A DNA stretch of 64,000 bases from Eretmocerus hayati (taxonomy: Eukaryota; Arthropoda; Insecta; Hymenoptera; Aphelinidae), in the NCBI GenBank assembly GCA_029851415.1, contig CM056743.1, forward strand, positions 65,068,186 to 65,132,185. The letters are read 5' to 3'. Made by a program: the position numbers and the translations under genes. Positions within the stretch are counted from its first letter, which is position 1. Every line of letters begins with the position of its first letter. Below, piece after piece: positions 10,981 to 21,539 of this stretch. The notes under the pieces were generated by a model, which was not told the origin of the DNA, searched no databases, and saw only the letters and a list, made by a program, of their open reading frames with translations.

Positions 10981-11618
10981 GACGATGGACTCAATCGCAA
11001 TCCCCGAACTTTGCCCTCTAATGCAAGATTATGCCTCCTCAATTCAGCCAATTGCTTCTTATTCATACGCATGGTACTAATGGATTTTGCGACGTTTGCA
11101 GCACCCCCTGCTAATGAACCCAATGCTACAAGTGCTGCTAGGGTGAGTAGAATTGCTGGTAAGAAACCTCCTCGTTTTGCCAGGGCAAGAGTACGCATAT
11201 TCACATCAGCAAGAGCCCTCCCTCCTCTCCTTTTTCCCCTCCTTAGCACATTCTTACGCTTCTTCAGACCCATTCCAAATCGTCGCTTAGCACGCATGGT
11301 TGCTGCAACTGCTTTTGCATCTAACCTCTCCAAGAAACCTCCTTCTTTTGCACGTTTTTCAGCCCCAAGCTGGAGGGCAAGATCAGCAACGTGTCGATCC
11401 TTAATATCTTTGCTTTTTGCATAAGCTATATCGTGCTTCATGCAGTAATTATCGAGCTCGTTCCTACCCCTATCACCTCGTGCGAGCCTCTTGTGTAATT
11501 TAGTTCCTGGACCACAGAATTGATAGCCTGAGAGATGGAATTCGAAAGGGAGGCTGTTGATGGTGGGATTAACAAGACCTGCTCCGAATGCATTGATAGC
11601 ACATGTTCTCCATGTCAA
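10902..11618 (-). CDS. Polinton minor capsid protein with PLA2-like domain
   Basis: About 238 residues with an intact frame. Residues 20-95 hold the parvovirus/Polinton-type phospholipase A2 signature: LPFEFHLSGYQFCGPGT, then LDNYCMKHDIAYAKSKD, where the HD pair and surrounding Cys are the active-site features. It is followed by a basic stretch, a hydrophobic segment GGFLPAILLTLAALVALGS (about residues 150-168) and a Lys/Arg-rich tail. In relatives this protein is a capsid-associated membrane-active component. The upstream region has a TATA box and initiator at a good distance, and it diverges from the ATPase gene. The 3' end overlaps the protease frame by 79 bases. This is one of the few intact genes in the element. 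Confidence 0.8.
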   Translation of the reverse strand: MTWRTCAINAFGAGLVNPTINSLPFEFHLSGYQFCGPGTKLHKRLARGDRGRNELDNYCMKHDIAYAKSKDIKDRHVADLALQLGAEKRAKEGGFLERLDAKAVAATMRAKRRFGMGLKKRKNVLRRGKRRGGRALADVNMRTLALAKRGGFLPAILLTLAALVALGSLAGGAANVAKSISTMRMNKKQLAELRRHNLALEGKVRGLRLSPSSCSNQYGGGLRKKKSQKKRKGVGRKK

Positions 11619-11628
11619 ACGTGGAATC

Positions 11629-11692
11629 CAACTGAAGCATCACGGTATTGGTGTGGGTATTTATAGCCGATTTGAGTGATGATTGAGTCAGT
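11629..11692. promoter_or_regulatory. Divergent TATA/Inr promoter (PLA2 gene / ATPase)
   Basis: One AT box (11658-11667) reads TATAAATAC on the minus strand and TATTTATAG on the plus strand. A TCAGT initiator lies about 33 bases downstream on the minus strand (11631-11635) and another about 28 bases downstream on the plus strand (11688-11692). Both spacings fit arthropod core promoters, so a shared bidirectional element is inferred. Confidence 0.55.
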
Positions 11693-11718
11693 AGTAGTGT
11701 GGAAAGACTCATGCAAAC

Positions 11719-12537
11719 ATGGAATTCATCAAACAGCCCAACAACATCCACATAATCGATGTGGATGTTAACGCTCCTACACAGATCGTTAAACGTCATG
11801 GAAAGCTCTTACCCAATACCATTAGAGCTATCATATGTGGGCCATCCAACACCGGGAAAACCCAGCTCCTGATATCCCTTCTAGTCAGTCCCAATGGTCC
11901 TAATTTAAATAACATTTACGTATACTCAAAGTCTCTTGAACAACCCAAATACAAATTCCTTGAGAGTGTTATGAAACCACTTGCTGCTGTGGGTATGGAA
12001 TATTCCACATACAGAGAAAATAGTGATATAGTAAAGCCCAGTGAAGCTTTGGAGAATAGTATTCCCATATTCGATGATGTTATCTTAGATAAGCAGAAAA
12101 CGATTGAGGAATATTATAGTATGGGCAGACATAACCGATTGGATTTATTTTATTTATGCCAATCGTATACTCACATTCCAAAACATCTAATCAGAGACCA
12201 GGCCAATTTAATCATTCTTTTCAATCAGGATTAGGGTAACTTGAGGCACGTTTAGAATAATCCTGTTTGCACAGATATGACGTTTGATCAGTTAAAACAA
12301 CTATGTTCAGCCTGTTGGAAAGATAACAGATACGGTTTTCTAACCATCTCAAAAGATGATCCAATGGATCTGGGTTGTTACAGACGTAACCTGATTGAAT
12401 TCATACTGAGATCAGGTCAGTCGTGTCTGAAACGTCATCATGGCAAGAGCAATGACAAGCAAGAAAGTGAAGAAAGAGGTGAAACAGAAGGGGGAGGGGG
12501 ATCAGGAAGAGACAGAAAAATGCACAAGAAAAACTAA
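11719..12537 (+). pseudogene. ATP: Polinton packaging ATPase, two in-frame stops
   Basis: HerA/FtsK (A32-like) genome-packaging ATPase. The frame from 11719 shows IICGPSNTGKTQLL (Walker A, about residues 40-53), NIYVYSKSLEQPKY, IPIFDDVIL (Walker B) and the sensor-like LFYLCQSYTHIPKHLIRD. Translation stops at TAG 12232-12234 and again nine codons later. The same frame then continues with the conserved C-terminal CTDMTFDQLKQLCSACW and YGFLTISKD to about residue 235, ending near 12420. Downstream residues to 12537 are charged and overlap the next gene's start at 12439. Stops in a conserved region argue for a pseudogene. Confidence 0.85.
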
Positions 12538-13813
12538 AGATTCAAATTCACAAGGCTAGTCAGGCAACTAGAGCGAAGCACTTGGCTCTGGGAGAGGGTA
12601 GAATGGAGGAGCAAATGGTTGATAGAGAGCATTTGAAACCTATTGTTGAACCTCTGGAAAAACTTTTGACTTTTAAAAAAAAGAGCGATGATGTTGGAAC
12701 TAATGTCAAGAGAGAGAAATAATTTAACGATTCACAGTTGACATTTGAAGCAGGTGAAGATTCTGATGATGATGGTGATAATTACAATCAACGTGATGAC
12801 GACGACGACGACGATGACGATGATGATGATGATGATGATGAAAAATATGAGGATGCTGAAATTGAGGATGCCGAGGATCAAGATCGTTCATTAAATATAC
12901 AAGAGGTACCCCGAAAGTCGAGTCACGACTCAGAAGAGTTGAACATACCAGTGATTTGAAGGAATAAGAAGAGAATTCTGTAGTCACCCTACATCCTGCA
13001 AGAACCGAAAAAAAGTAGAAAAAACACCAACAAGAGTTTGATGGGCTCCTTTCGCGAGCAAGCTCACACTTCTGCTATGGAGGTGAATGAACCTGTTAGT
13101 CTTGATCAATCAATAAGAGAAACCCAGTGGGAAACATATCTTGACCTACCAGAGGGTAACCTCCCCGGTCTAACCATCCAGTATATCTCAGAATTCTTCA
13201 AAAATCACAAAGAAAATGACCACGTATACGGTCCGCGATTTTCTATTGGAACAGATGGTAAGAGTGATCTTAGAGTGGGAAGAAGTTCCCTAACCTTCGA
13301 TAAACACATCGATAGGGTGTATTTAGACAAAATACACGCTTTTTCCGCTAGTAGAGGGCTTTTTGAATCAATTTTCAAAAACAAACCACACCACTTCACC
13401 AACACAGATCTCACACACTACGAGAGATTTTTAGAAATCAGTCTCCCACATAGAATAGGTAATGATCCTAAAGGTAGACTCATCGGTTCAATATCATGGA
13501 AATATAAACATATTGTGAAAATCTTGTGTGGTAAGAAACCACCACCACTAAATAAATCATCGTCGTCGGGGGATTCCAATGATGAAATGTATGGAAAAGG
13601 ATTGGTGAAAGACAAATTGAAGCGAGTCATGGACGGCGACGTTATGACATTTCGTAATAACTCTAACCTAGATTACGTGTACTAGGATGACCCAAACGAA
13701 CTGGTAGAAAGGCTCGATTTGTTAATGAGGTCATTATACATAGGAAATTCAGGTCTCAAGAACGAAATAAATATTATACTTGAAGAGTTGCGTGAGGGGG
13801 GGTACATTGTATG
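12439..13813 (+). pseudogene. Polinton PY-like structural protein, broken
   Basis: An ATG at 12439 opens a lysine-rich N-terminus (MARAMTSKKVKKE). After frame breaks a helical region follows (about 12560-12720), then an aspartate run encoded by (GAC/GAT)n at 12797-12840, then a longer frame (13038-13685) with FKNHKENDHVYGPRFSIG and YLDKIHAFSASRGLFESIF. It stops at TAG 13683-13685. The frame continues with DDPNELVERLDLLM and INIILEELREGG to 13813. In relatives the position of this TAG is a conserved Trp before DDPNEL, so a TGG-to-TAG change is likely. The domain order matches the PY-type protein of insect Polintons; its molecular role is not established. Confidence 0.65.
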
Positions 13814-13889
13814 AAAGGTGTTGCACTCCAAGACCACCATCATTCTGTGTTCAGGAGTCACAGAGCATAAAACCATTGAGTAGAAAACG

Positions 13890-15339
13890 ATGGAGTCGCT
13901 CCAGAAGGAACTTAAATCTGTGGGTGTGAACAATGGGGGAACAGCTTCAGCAAGCAGTCCATCTCCTCATCCTATTAAAAATTCTCAAGCTGGAGATCTA
14001 TCTGATAGTGAAAAAAGAGTATTGCATGAGAAAACAGTCAGCAGTTCAGGGAGTAGTGTTGGAGGAGAAAGAGATGGAGTTGAATCAGAAACCAACATCA
14101 AAAGAACTGAAGAAAAGCAACAAATGTCTGTTGCTGTAAGAAGCGGTGTGTACAGATTAACATTTTTTCCTTTCTTCAATCATTTTGTTGTTGTTTGAAT
14201 GAATAAAAAAGAATTATTTTTTCCTCTCCTTCTATACAGCTGGACCTAGTGAGACAGCAGTTACTCGTGTCTTTCGCAACATGTTGAGAACCCTTTCAAT
14301 TGATGAGCAGCAACAGCAAGTGTTACTTCAAACTTTTAAGGAAAATTATGTGCGAGTTGATGCAAATCCAGACCTAAGTTTCAAAGAAAAGATTACATTT
14401 GTGCTTGATGCTGTTGCAAGCAAGATTACTGAAAAATTATTTGGAGAAGAAAAGGAATTGGTTAGCACTTTCACTAAACTCTTTGACATTTCATTTGGTG
14501 AAATGAATTCAAAATTCGAAGAGAATGCAAAACTCTATGAAAATCTTGTAAACGAAGTGAAAGTTGTGAAATCTAATTTGGAGTTGCAAACTAGTTATGT
14601 TGATTTGAGGATCAATAGATATGGAGATGTGCAGAAAGCTATTTCAACTGAGCTGGGTGAACGACGTCGAGATTTTACTGGGTTAGTTAGAGAACATCAT
14701 AAGTTACTTGATGAAGTGATGAAACTCCGAGCTGATGTTGTGCTTTACAAAAGCGTGACGAATGAATTAGCTAAAATGTTAGCGAATCATGGTGAGATCT
14801 CAGAAGCAAAAATTGCTGCTCTTGAGAAGTCAGTTGATCAACGTCTTCGGGTGAATGATGAACTTATTAAGGAAAATCAGGATTTCAAAACTGAATTGAC
14901 ACGTTCGTGTGAATTATAAAGGATGAATTGAAGAAACGTGATGAGATCCATGATCACATTCAGAAAGAGCAAAAAGTTATGAAACAGCGAGTCTTGGAAT
15001 TGGAGAAACGAGTTCTTGACAACGCTGCTGCTGATGATACTGCTTTGGTTGATACACGCTTCTATATTGATGAACTCCACCAACAAATCACTCGTCAGAA
15101 TGATCGTTTGACAACTTTTAGATCAGAACTGGATGATGAGGATGATGATCAACAAGACATTATTGAATGAATGGAGTTAAGGATGGATCAATTCAACAGA
15201 AACGTTCAAACAATCGATGCTAAAGTTGCTCATGAGCCTGAGAATAATCAGAGAATCTGGTCAAGAGTTGAGGATAATATCAGAACTCTAAACCATCTCG
15301 CCGAACAAATGCGTCGAATGCTTGAGAGATCTTCATAAT
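13890..15339 (+). pseudogene. Polinton coiled-coil protein, probably spliced, frameshifted
   Basis: Exon 1 (13890-14145) encodes a Ser/Gly/Lys-rich start. Exon 2 (14240 onward) encodes an almost continuous alpha-helical coiled coil: LSIDEQQQQVLLQTFKE, FGEMNSKFEENAKLYENLV and a series of heptad-like Leu/Val spacings to residue 210. A stop at 14917 is followed by more coiled coil in another frame (14928-15170) and a last helical piece to 15339 (RMDQFNRNVQTIDAK), so at least two breaks exist. No catalytic motif is present. Long coiled-coil proteins between the capsid block and POLB are common in Polintons and may be fibre- or scaffold-like; that role is inference. Confidence 0.55.
14146..14239 (+). 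other. Putative 94-bp intron in coiled-coil gene
   Basis: The donor GTGTGTAC and the acceptor CTTCTATACAG bracket an AT/T-rich stretch containing stops. Splicing joins a phase-1 exon end to an exon that begins two bases into a codon, so the 13890 frame enters the long coiled-coil frame without a shift. A stronger donor (GTAAGA at 14136) does not preserve the frame. Confidence 0.45.
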
Positions 15340-15920
15340 AAACCATAAGCTGTAATCAATTCATTTCCTTTTTTTTTGTTTTGGTCAACCATGTAAGCCT
15401 TTTAAATTGTAATCATACAATCAGTTAATATTCCAATTTGCATCGAGCAATGTGAGTTCAATGATTCTATAGTTTTATATTCTTTCTGCTCCAATTATGA
15501 ATGTATACAATTTTGATCAATTTGGATTGTAAAGATAATTGTTAACATGTAAGACCTTTCCATATTCTTTTTTCTGCTTTCATTATCAATGTATTCAATT
15601 TCAATCATTTTTTAATTATAAGAATTTTTAACGTGTAATTGATAATAAAATAGAAGCATTAAATTTCTCATGAAAACAATAGTTATTCCTTTATTTAACA
15701 TCATTATCGTACATACATATTCATGTTTATTACATATTCTTCCCCACGAGTCTACAATCACCATATGCAAGAGTCTCGATAAGATGTCTTCTAGACAAAC
15801 TCTCTTATCATCAAAAGGACTTATGGAAACTTTTCTCTCCTTAACCGAGAAGACAATGTGATTGACAATTCTGATACTTCTTTGTTTACCCGATAATATT
15901 TCTTGATTAAGTGAACAATT
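15340..15920. other. Convergent 3' regions with degenerate tandem repeats
   Basis: AT-rich spacer between the plus-strand coiled-coil gene and the minus-strand polymerase. It contains two or three degenerate copies of an approximately 85-base unit (TATTCTTTCTGCTCC near 15479 and TATTCTTTTTTCTGC near 15563) and an AATAAA at 15644-15649 that could serve the plus-strand gene. No coding sequence is seen. Confidence 0.5.
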
Positions 15921-17752
15921 CTAATAGTCTTGGAAAGTGATTTGATTCTCCATTTGCACTCGACTCACACCTTCTGCACATTTTTTCTCTAGAGTGCCTG
16001 CCTCTGTTTGGAGCAAGAGACTATATGATTTTGATTTAAAAAAAACAGCCTCTCTAATGATGGATGTGCGACATTCATCCGACATTATTCCTGGAACTTT
16101 TTCATTCAAATTGATTGGAATGTTATATTTATTATTCGGTGGATATACTGAGGTGTCAAAGTGTGAATGACAGTCTCTTTTGATCGTATTCCCATAGAAA
16201 TCAAAAGAAAAACTGTACAGTAGTCCATCGGTGTCTACGTATAACAACTTACTCTGATCAGCCGGAAAGTTCTTCATTATATAATTATAGTGAAAATTAT
16301 ATAGTGTGATTTTTGATAGGTCTAAAATAGAAAATCCAACGTATACCGGTTTACCGATTTCTATTCGAGTTTTCGCCATTTCTACAGCAATGAGGTTGTC
16401 ACTAAAGATAACCATACGCTTAAAGCGGTCTGAGGCTGCAAGTGCTGAAGCACTATGACGTCCGTCTCACTTACTAAGTAGTTTAACGTCAACACGTTTC
16501 CTCATATCTTCAATACATTCCTCGAAGATGCTGTTATTCATCATCTTATATAGGTTCTTATCAAAGTCACTGGTGGACACCTGTCTAAAACGAGTGTTCA
16601 AATTGATGTGAGGTGCTAGCCAGGCTCTCTGTTCAAATTTCAGAATTCTTAAAACTTTGGTTAATATTAAACCATTTGCTAAACACTGCTTTAGATATCA
16701 TTAATGAATGATATAATCTTTTTTGTCATATAACGTTGTCTTTAACTTATAATTTTTATGTGTGGCACCAGGGGGAATCATCTTCTCAGGTGCAAGTGGT
16801 AAATCAGAATGATATTCATGAATACCGCTGGATATTCTAAATCGACCATGAGGATGTAGCCAACGTTTGAATCATCAGAAATTGTCTCTACGTCAAAATT
16901 TAGGTCTTGAACCCTTTCAAAATTCTTTACTGGTAGCGGCTGTTGCATTGCAAAGCCATATAAATTGTTGACGTCAAAATAACCAATGGATTTTTGCTCC
17001 TTGGAGCTATCAAAATCAGGCATGTATTGATTATTTGATTCTGCGTAGTGTCTAACAGCACAACATATACCACCTCTTACAACTTGTTCTAAGAATAACA
17101 ACATTGTTGGACATTTTATGATTTCTAATTCAATTTGAGTGTGTAATAGCATACACTCCCAGGTGAAGCCTGGGAGTGTGAAGAAATGAGCAGGGTCTAG
17201 TCTATAACTCTTCAAAGAACTTGAACGAAAATTCTGAAAAATATCAGCAAGCAGTAGAATATCGCATTTCATGTAGAGCAGAGCATACTCGCTCAAGTTT
17301 TTGATCTCAAACATGTTCCACACTTGTTTAACATGGTTTTAATCAAAGTCAGAGATGGAAGTCTCTGTTAATATATTATAAAATGTATCTCTAGATGGTA
17401 TCTGTGTTTCACCAAGTTACTCCATACTATCAACATAGTCATATGGAAAACTGCCTTTACGAGTCAACAAATTGAAAATCTCTGCTTGATCCAGCCCCGT
17501 TCGCTGTGCGATCGATTGAATTTGCTATTTGAATTGCGAGTAGAGAATAGTTTCCTGGTTATTTGGTAAGAGGCTAGCAAGGTTATCCAGACCTGCGTTC
17601 AGAAATTTTAGGGAATCAATGAAACGGAGCTGGATTCGAGAGTTTTTTGTATATTTCGTGAAGGAGATATAATCTCCAGTATTTTGAGGGATTATAGATA
17701 TCTCACCCTCGATTGCATTCGCTATGTCAATAATGATGAAATGTGCATCATA

Positions 17753-17828
17753 CTTGTTGAAAGAATAAAAAAGAAATGATTGAATGTATTCATGGTGTGT
17801 TGAAGGAATTCAAATAGTTGAAACTCAC
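17753..17828 (-). other. Putative 76-bp intron in POLB
   Basis: A GTGAGT donor follows the codons for NLS, and an ACAAG acceptor precedes the codons for YDAHF, the two halves of the Exo II motif. The stretch between is T-rich and non-coding. The joined frame is off by one base, so either a later indel or a different exact site is involved. Confidence 0.5.
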
Positions 17829-18052
17829 CGAGAAAGGTTGTCGTATATAATTGGAATGATGAATGATTTGCGATATGCTAGATTACATGATCGATGTGCT
17901 AAAGATCTTGGTCTGCCCGTGTGGTGGTCGTGGTCAATTACAGGAACGTCTTCTGGACCAAACTCCTTCTCACATATATGACATGCTGTAACTCGTTGAA
18001 GGCGCACTTGTTCCTCATCAGTCAAATTGCGTGGGATGGGGTTTGACAACTC

Positions 18053-18130
18053 CTGGAAGATACACATGAAAATGTAAATTCAAATAGAACCATGGGAAAT
18101 ATTCAAGTTTTTTTTATTTTCATTACTCAC
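18053..18130 (-). other. 78-bp intron in POLB, phase-consistent
   Basis: The minus strand has GTGAGT after the codons for EVEQ and TCTTCCAG before the codons for ELSNPIPR. Both exon ends are phase 0 and the protein alignment continues directly into the CHICEKEF motif. The intervening bases include a stop. Confidence 0.7.
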
Positions 18131-19754
18131 TTGTTCCACTTCTTGTGCAATTTTTTCAAGTTCCAGGGCAAACCATCTGGAAACATCAGTTCCAACGTGA
18201 GGAGCGTACACAGACTTCTCAGATTTATATTTATTTAAATAAAAATATCCTATGGAGAATGGAATACGCCTTTGATAGGCATTTTGAGCCAATTTAACGT
18301 TGGCTAACTTGTTTACATTAACATCATTTGAATTTTTGAAATACTTTGAATCCGTTCTGGTCAAATAAGATTCAAGATCCGAATGAATCACACAAGGAAT
18401 TTCTAACATCTTATGATAATTAGTAAATTTCATAACATCTTCCTTTGGGAAAGTGACAACAGACTGATCTCTATTTTTTAAACATAATTCTTCATGTGCA
18501 TTGAGTTCTTCATCCGTGTAGAGATAATGAAGACATTTTCGCCATATGAAAACACAATTTTTAATGGTTGGTGCCAACAATTTAGATAAGTCCTTAATAT
18601 ATAGATAGTGATCATCAAGTAGGAGCAAATCAATATGATTCGTTTGCTCAGCTTTCGTTGTATACAGAGGATAGAAATTCTCCTCAGAGTGGTCGACTCC
18701 ATACACATTTACACTATGACCCTTGTTCTGCTTCTAAATTTTGGAATAGATTCAATTCTAACTGGGAAGCTCATCTTTGAGAGATTGGAATGTGAATCAG
18801 GATCTGGATATGCGTTTTTCAAATGTTCATTTTTTTTGAAACTGTTATCAATGAGGCAATAAGGGCATACTTGAAACAGTCTTCAGAATCAGTTTGGATG
18901 TTGATAACAGCACCCCGCTGGAGAATCCATTTGGGTACATGTGCTGTTGACGATCCATGTATAGGATTATGTTTAATTATATTAATTTCTAAATTTAAAA
19001 TTTCAGAGAGGGTCCAACCACTACCACACCTTCATGTTCAGATATTTGATTAACAATATGTTGAAAAGAAGTGGTATACCACTTTCTCACATGATCAGAT
19101 GAAGCCAAACTCTTATGATGAGTTTGGAAATATTTGAAATCTGATGAAGAATGAAGCAGCTCCAATTGAGCTGCTAATATTGAATTGACTTTGATGTTCT
19201 TCAGTTGGTTCCTTGTTAATCTAATGAATTTTAAGATTTTTAATTCTGTAGGTCTCAAGAATTCATTGATATTCTCATAACTAATATTTGCTACCATTCC
19301 AGTTCGAATACGTTTCTGGAATGCACTTTGGCTTTCGAAAAATATTAATTTATCAAAATCATTCTTTCCACGTTTTGAATATCTTAGAGATAATGTCTCC
19401 CTGCCAGACTGACATCTATCTAAATAATTCTCTAATCTCGATTTGATTCCAGTGGACTTTACATTCAATTCAGGAGAATGTAAATAATTCAGAATCATGG
19501 TTTCTAATTTCTCAAAATTCCTTACAAGTCTTGGATATCGTGATGGGTTCGCAGAATCTTTTCTTTCAAGATAATTGAATCGTGCTATGAAAGCTTCATA
19601 ATTTAATTTTATCATACCTACTAAATTCATCGTTTTGCGATTCTTATACATTTCTGAATCAAACATCTTAGGATCATACATCTTAGGATTGTATATATGA
19701 GACATTGCGCCTACCCAAACAGTCTGTGTACGTCGGTGATCACGGTGGAACTTC

Positions 19755-19786
19755 GACTGGAATCAGTTTCCATCCACATATTTATA
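19755..19786 (-). promoter_or_regulatory. TATA/Inr promoter of POLB
   Basis: The minus strand reads TATAAATAT (19786-19778), with a TCCAGTC initiator-like sequence about 25 bases downstream (19761-19755) and the polymerase ATG at 19705. Confidence 0.5.
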
Positions 19787-20383
19787 TGTTTCACATGGTA
19801 TTGACTTGAAACTATGTGAGAATGTTGGGGGTTAAAAAAATCGTGACTGATGCAAGACTGGGAGTCAGACCTTAATGGTAAATATTTCTATGTGAGATAC
19901 ACAGAATGTATCTCATAATAGATTCCGGATTTCACATTGAGCGAAAGTAAATGTTGTAAGTTTGAAGTTGTAAGCGATTGAAACAGTTTAGGGAATCCAA
20001 GGCCTTTCTTGACACTTGGTTTGGAATGAGAAAAAGAAAAATACGTAGACAAGTTGATGATGAAAGTTAAGACTTGATGGCAATATCCAATCAATTTTGG
20101 AAACAGATAGTGTATGTAATGAGTTTGAAGTTGTACAGGATGGGAATCTTGATGAAATTAAAAGCCTTACTTGACACCTGATTTATGGTGCGAGCTAGAG
20201 TGTGAAATCGAATACCTAATGGAAAAAGAGTTGCACTGTGTAAATTAGAAAAAACCCGATCTGAAGTACCCATGATTTACAATGAGACGAAGTATAAGTA
20301 TAAAACTCGCTTCGAAGAAATCGCCCTAGAAAGCACAAGAGATTGTAAAAATGAATAGAGTAGTTTTAGACTGAATTTTCTGG
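19787..20383. other. Divergent intergenic region with an imperfect direct repeat
   Basis: This spacer separates the polymerase and the plus-strand gene at 20432. It contains two related blocks about 160-170 bases apart (GTTTGAAGTTGTA near 19957 and near 20122, each followed by CCTT(T/A)CTTGACAC). No coding sequence is evident; a regulatory role is only a guess. Confidence 0.4.
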
Positions 20384-20384
20384 A

Positions 20385-20415
20385 TATATAAGAGCTCCAA
20401 ACTCTACACTCAGTC
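20385..20415 (+). promoter_or_regulatory. TATA/Inr promoter of plus-strand Polinton gene
   Basis: TATATAAG (20385-20392) is followed 27 bases later by TCAGTC at 20410, which is repeated as TCAGTCAGTCAGTC. The spacing is that of a canonical arthropod core promoter. The gene's ATG is at 20432, giving a 5' leader of about 20 bases. Confidence 0.65.
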
Positions 20416-20431
20416 AGTCAGTCTAACGACC

Positions 20432-21356
20432 ATGACGTGTTTTGAACGCTTTAACAAATATAAGGATAATAAGAAGACATTCAACACTAAAAAAATTACG
20501 GACCCCAAGATTGGTAATCAGTTCAAAGTTATATCTGCAAAAAGTATTAAGACCCAATACGGAGACGCAATAGTATTCAGTCTCAAAAATCTGAAAAAAT
20601 CCGAGAATTTTGATTTATTTGCCCCCAAAGGGTTGAACATTTTGATTCATGAGAGACTCGAAGAAAATCTAAAGGAACTAAACACAGGGAATATATGCGT
20701 ATCTACCGTGTTAGACGATGATAACAGAAGAAGACTAAAATTCAAGAACGGTGAAACAACTACTAAAAACGCATTATAGAGAGCGATACCGACGACGAGG
20801 ACGAAGAGTTGAAACAGGATCCAGAAGAGGAAGAGGACGAGGACGAGGAAGCCTCTCCACCCAAAAACGAAACAAAACGACAAAAGAAAGGAAAAACTGC
20901 AGTTGCAACCACCACCCGACCCAAGCGTCGGGGATAAAACAATTAGCTCAACAGTATGGAAAAGGTATGGGTATGGAGACCCATACGATTTAGAAGAGGA
21001 GGTGCATGAGTGGAGTCCAATCCAGGATAACACCATCGATTGCTGTTATAGGTCGATGACACCTGAGTGTATTGAAATCGATAATGTATTGGAGAGCAAT
21101 AATCCTGTTCCTCAAGAAGGATCACTCCCCAGCTATTATGAACATGTTGAGGTTGACACTGAAGCTGAAATTGCTGAGATGTGAGATGGTGAGAAGGGAG
21201 AAAAGGGGAAAAATGTGTGAAAAGAAAAAACCTCTCGAAAGATACTCATGTTGATTTTCTTATTCCAGGTATCTCGATTTACAACAACAACAACAAATAC
21301 CAATAGGGAGAGGATTACAACAGTTTGGAGGGCTTACAAGAGTTACACCTGTAATA
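20432..21356 (+). pseudogene. Polinton plus-strand gene, multi-exon, frameshifted, function unknown
   Basis: The frame from 20432 (MTCFERFNKY) includes FKVISAKSIKTQYGDAIVFSL, a pattern like the small possibly nucleic-acid-binding proteins found in insect Polintons. After a frame change near 20775, an acidic run (EEEEDEDEEASPP) and a KRQKKGK basic tail end at 20933. A further frame (20903-21180) reads STVWKRYGYGDPYDLEEEV and ends at a GTGAGA donor. Its split ATG codon is completed by the exon at 21269-21356 (YLDLQQQQQIPIGRG), which is followed by a GTAAGT donor. One gene or two overlapping genes are possible. Function is not recognised; no downstream exon was found. Confidence 0.5.
21181..21268 (+). 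other. 88-bp intron, phase-consistent
   Basis: A GTGAGATGG donor and a TTATTCCAG acceptor. The upstream exon ends with AT, the downstream exon begins with G, and the rebuilt codon is ATG followed by an open frame to the next GTAAGT donor at 21357. Confidence 0.65.
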
Positions 21357-21539
21357 GTAAGTACATTCCCATTTCAATGAAAGAAAGATGTATCAATGTA
21401 TTGAAAGAAATATGAATAAAAAAGGTTATGGTTCAGAAGTTTGTTGTTATCATCATTGTTCAAAAAGAACCTCTTTTATCTCACCAAAGAAAGATGAAGA
21501 AAATCTCTTTCAAAATGAAATCATGAGAATCATAAGTGA

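Larger units (their letters stand above)
15921..19705 (-). pseudogene. POLB: Polinton protein-primed DNA polymerase B, broken and spliced
   Basis: Family B polymerase that replicates the element. From the start at 19705, an N-terminal region of about 230 residues leads into the conserved GSGW segment (frameshift near 19010). The exonuclease domain shows IPCVIHSDLESYL (Exo I, DxE), a zinc/HNH-like CHICEKEF...IDHDHHTGRPR insertion, DNLS...YDAHF (Exo II) and YMKCDILLLADIF (Exo III). The polymerase domain shows GGICCAV, YFDVNNLYGFAM (motif A), NNSIFEE...KWDGRHSA (motif B region) and LLYVDTDGLLY (motif C; Ser of DTDS is Gly here). Stops and frame changes occur near 18840, 17525, 17420, 17340 and 16750. 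Two introns of 76-78 bp are inferred. Full-length family members are about 1,000-1,200 residues, consistent with this span. Confidence 0.88.
5969..21356. mobile_element. Polinton/Maverick element, degraded
   Basis: The block carries the characteristic Polinton gene set: retrovirus-type integrase with chromodomain, adenovirus-like protease, HerA/FtsK-type packaging ATPase, protein-primed family B DNA polymerase, double jelly-roll major capsid protein, penton-like minor capsid protein, PLA2-domain protein, PY-like protein and a coiled-coil protein. Nearly every gene has frameshifts or stops, so this copy cannot be autonomous. Limits are given by the outermost recognised coding sequence; I could not identify terminal inverted repeats or a 6-bp target duplication. 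Several genes appear to contain short spliceosomal introns. Related elements are also classified as adintoviruses. Confidence 0.9.

Noticed and set aside
10972..11424. 150-residue plus-strand open frame
   Set aside because: Antisense of the PLA2-domain protein, whose motif-bearing frame is on the minus strand.
12724..12987. Histidine-rich minus-strand open frame
   Set aside because: Antisense shadow of the (GAC/GAT)n aspartate run in the plus-strand PY-like gene.
12232..13685. UAG reassigned to Trp
   Set aside because: Neighbouring genes also have frameshifts and other stops, and many TGG codons remain; mutation is simpler.
14136..14239. Intron using the stronger GTAAGA donor at 14136
   Set aside because: Joining there to the CAG acceptor leads to an early stop in the available frames; the GTGTGT donor at 14146 keeps the frame.
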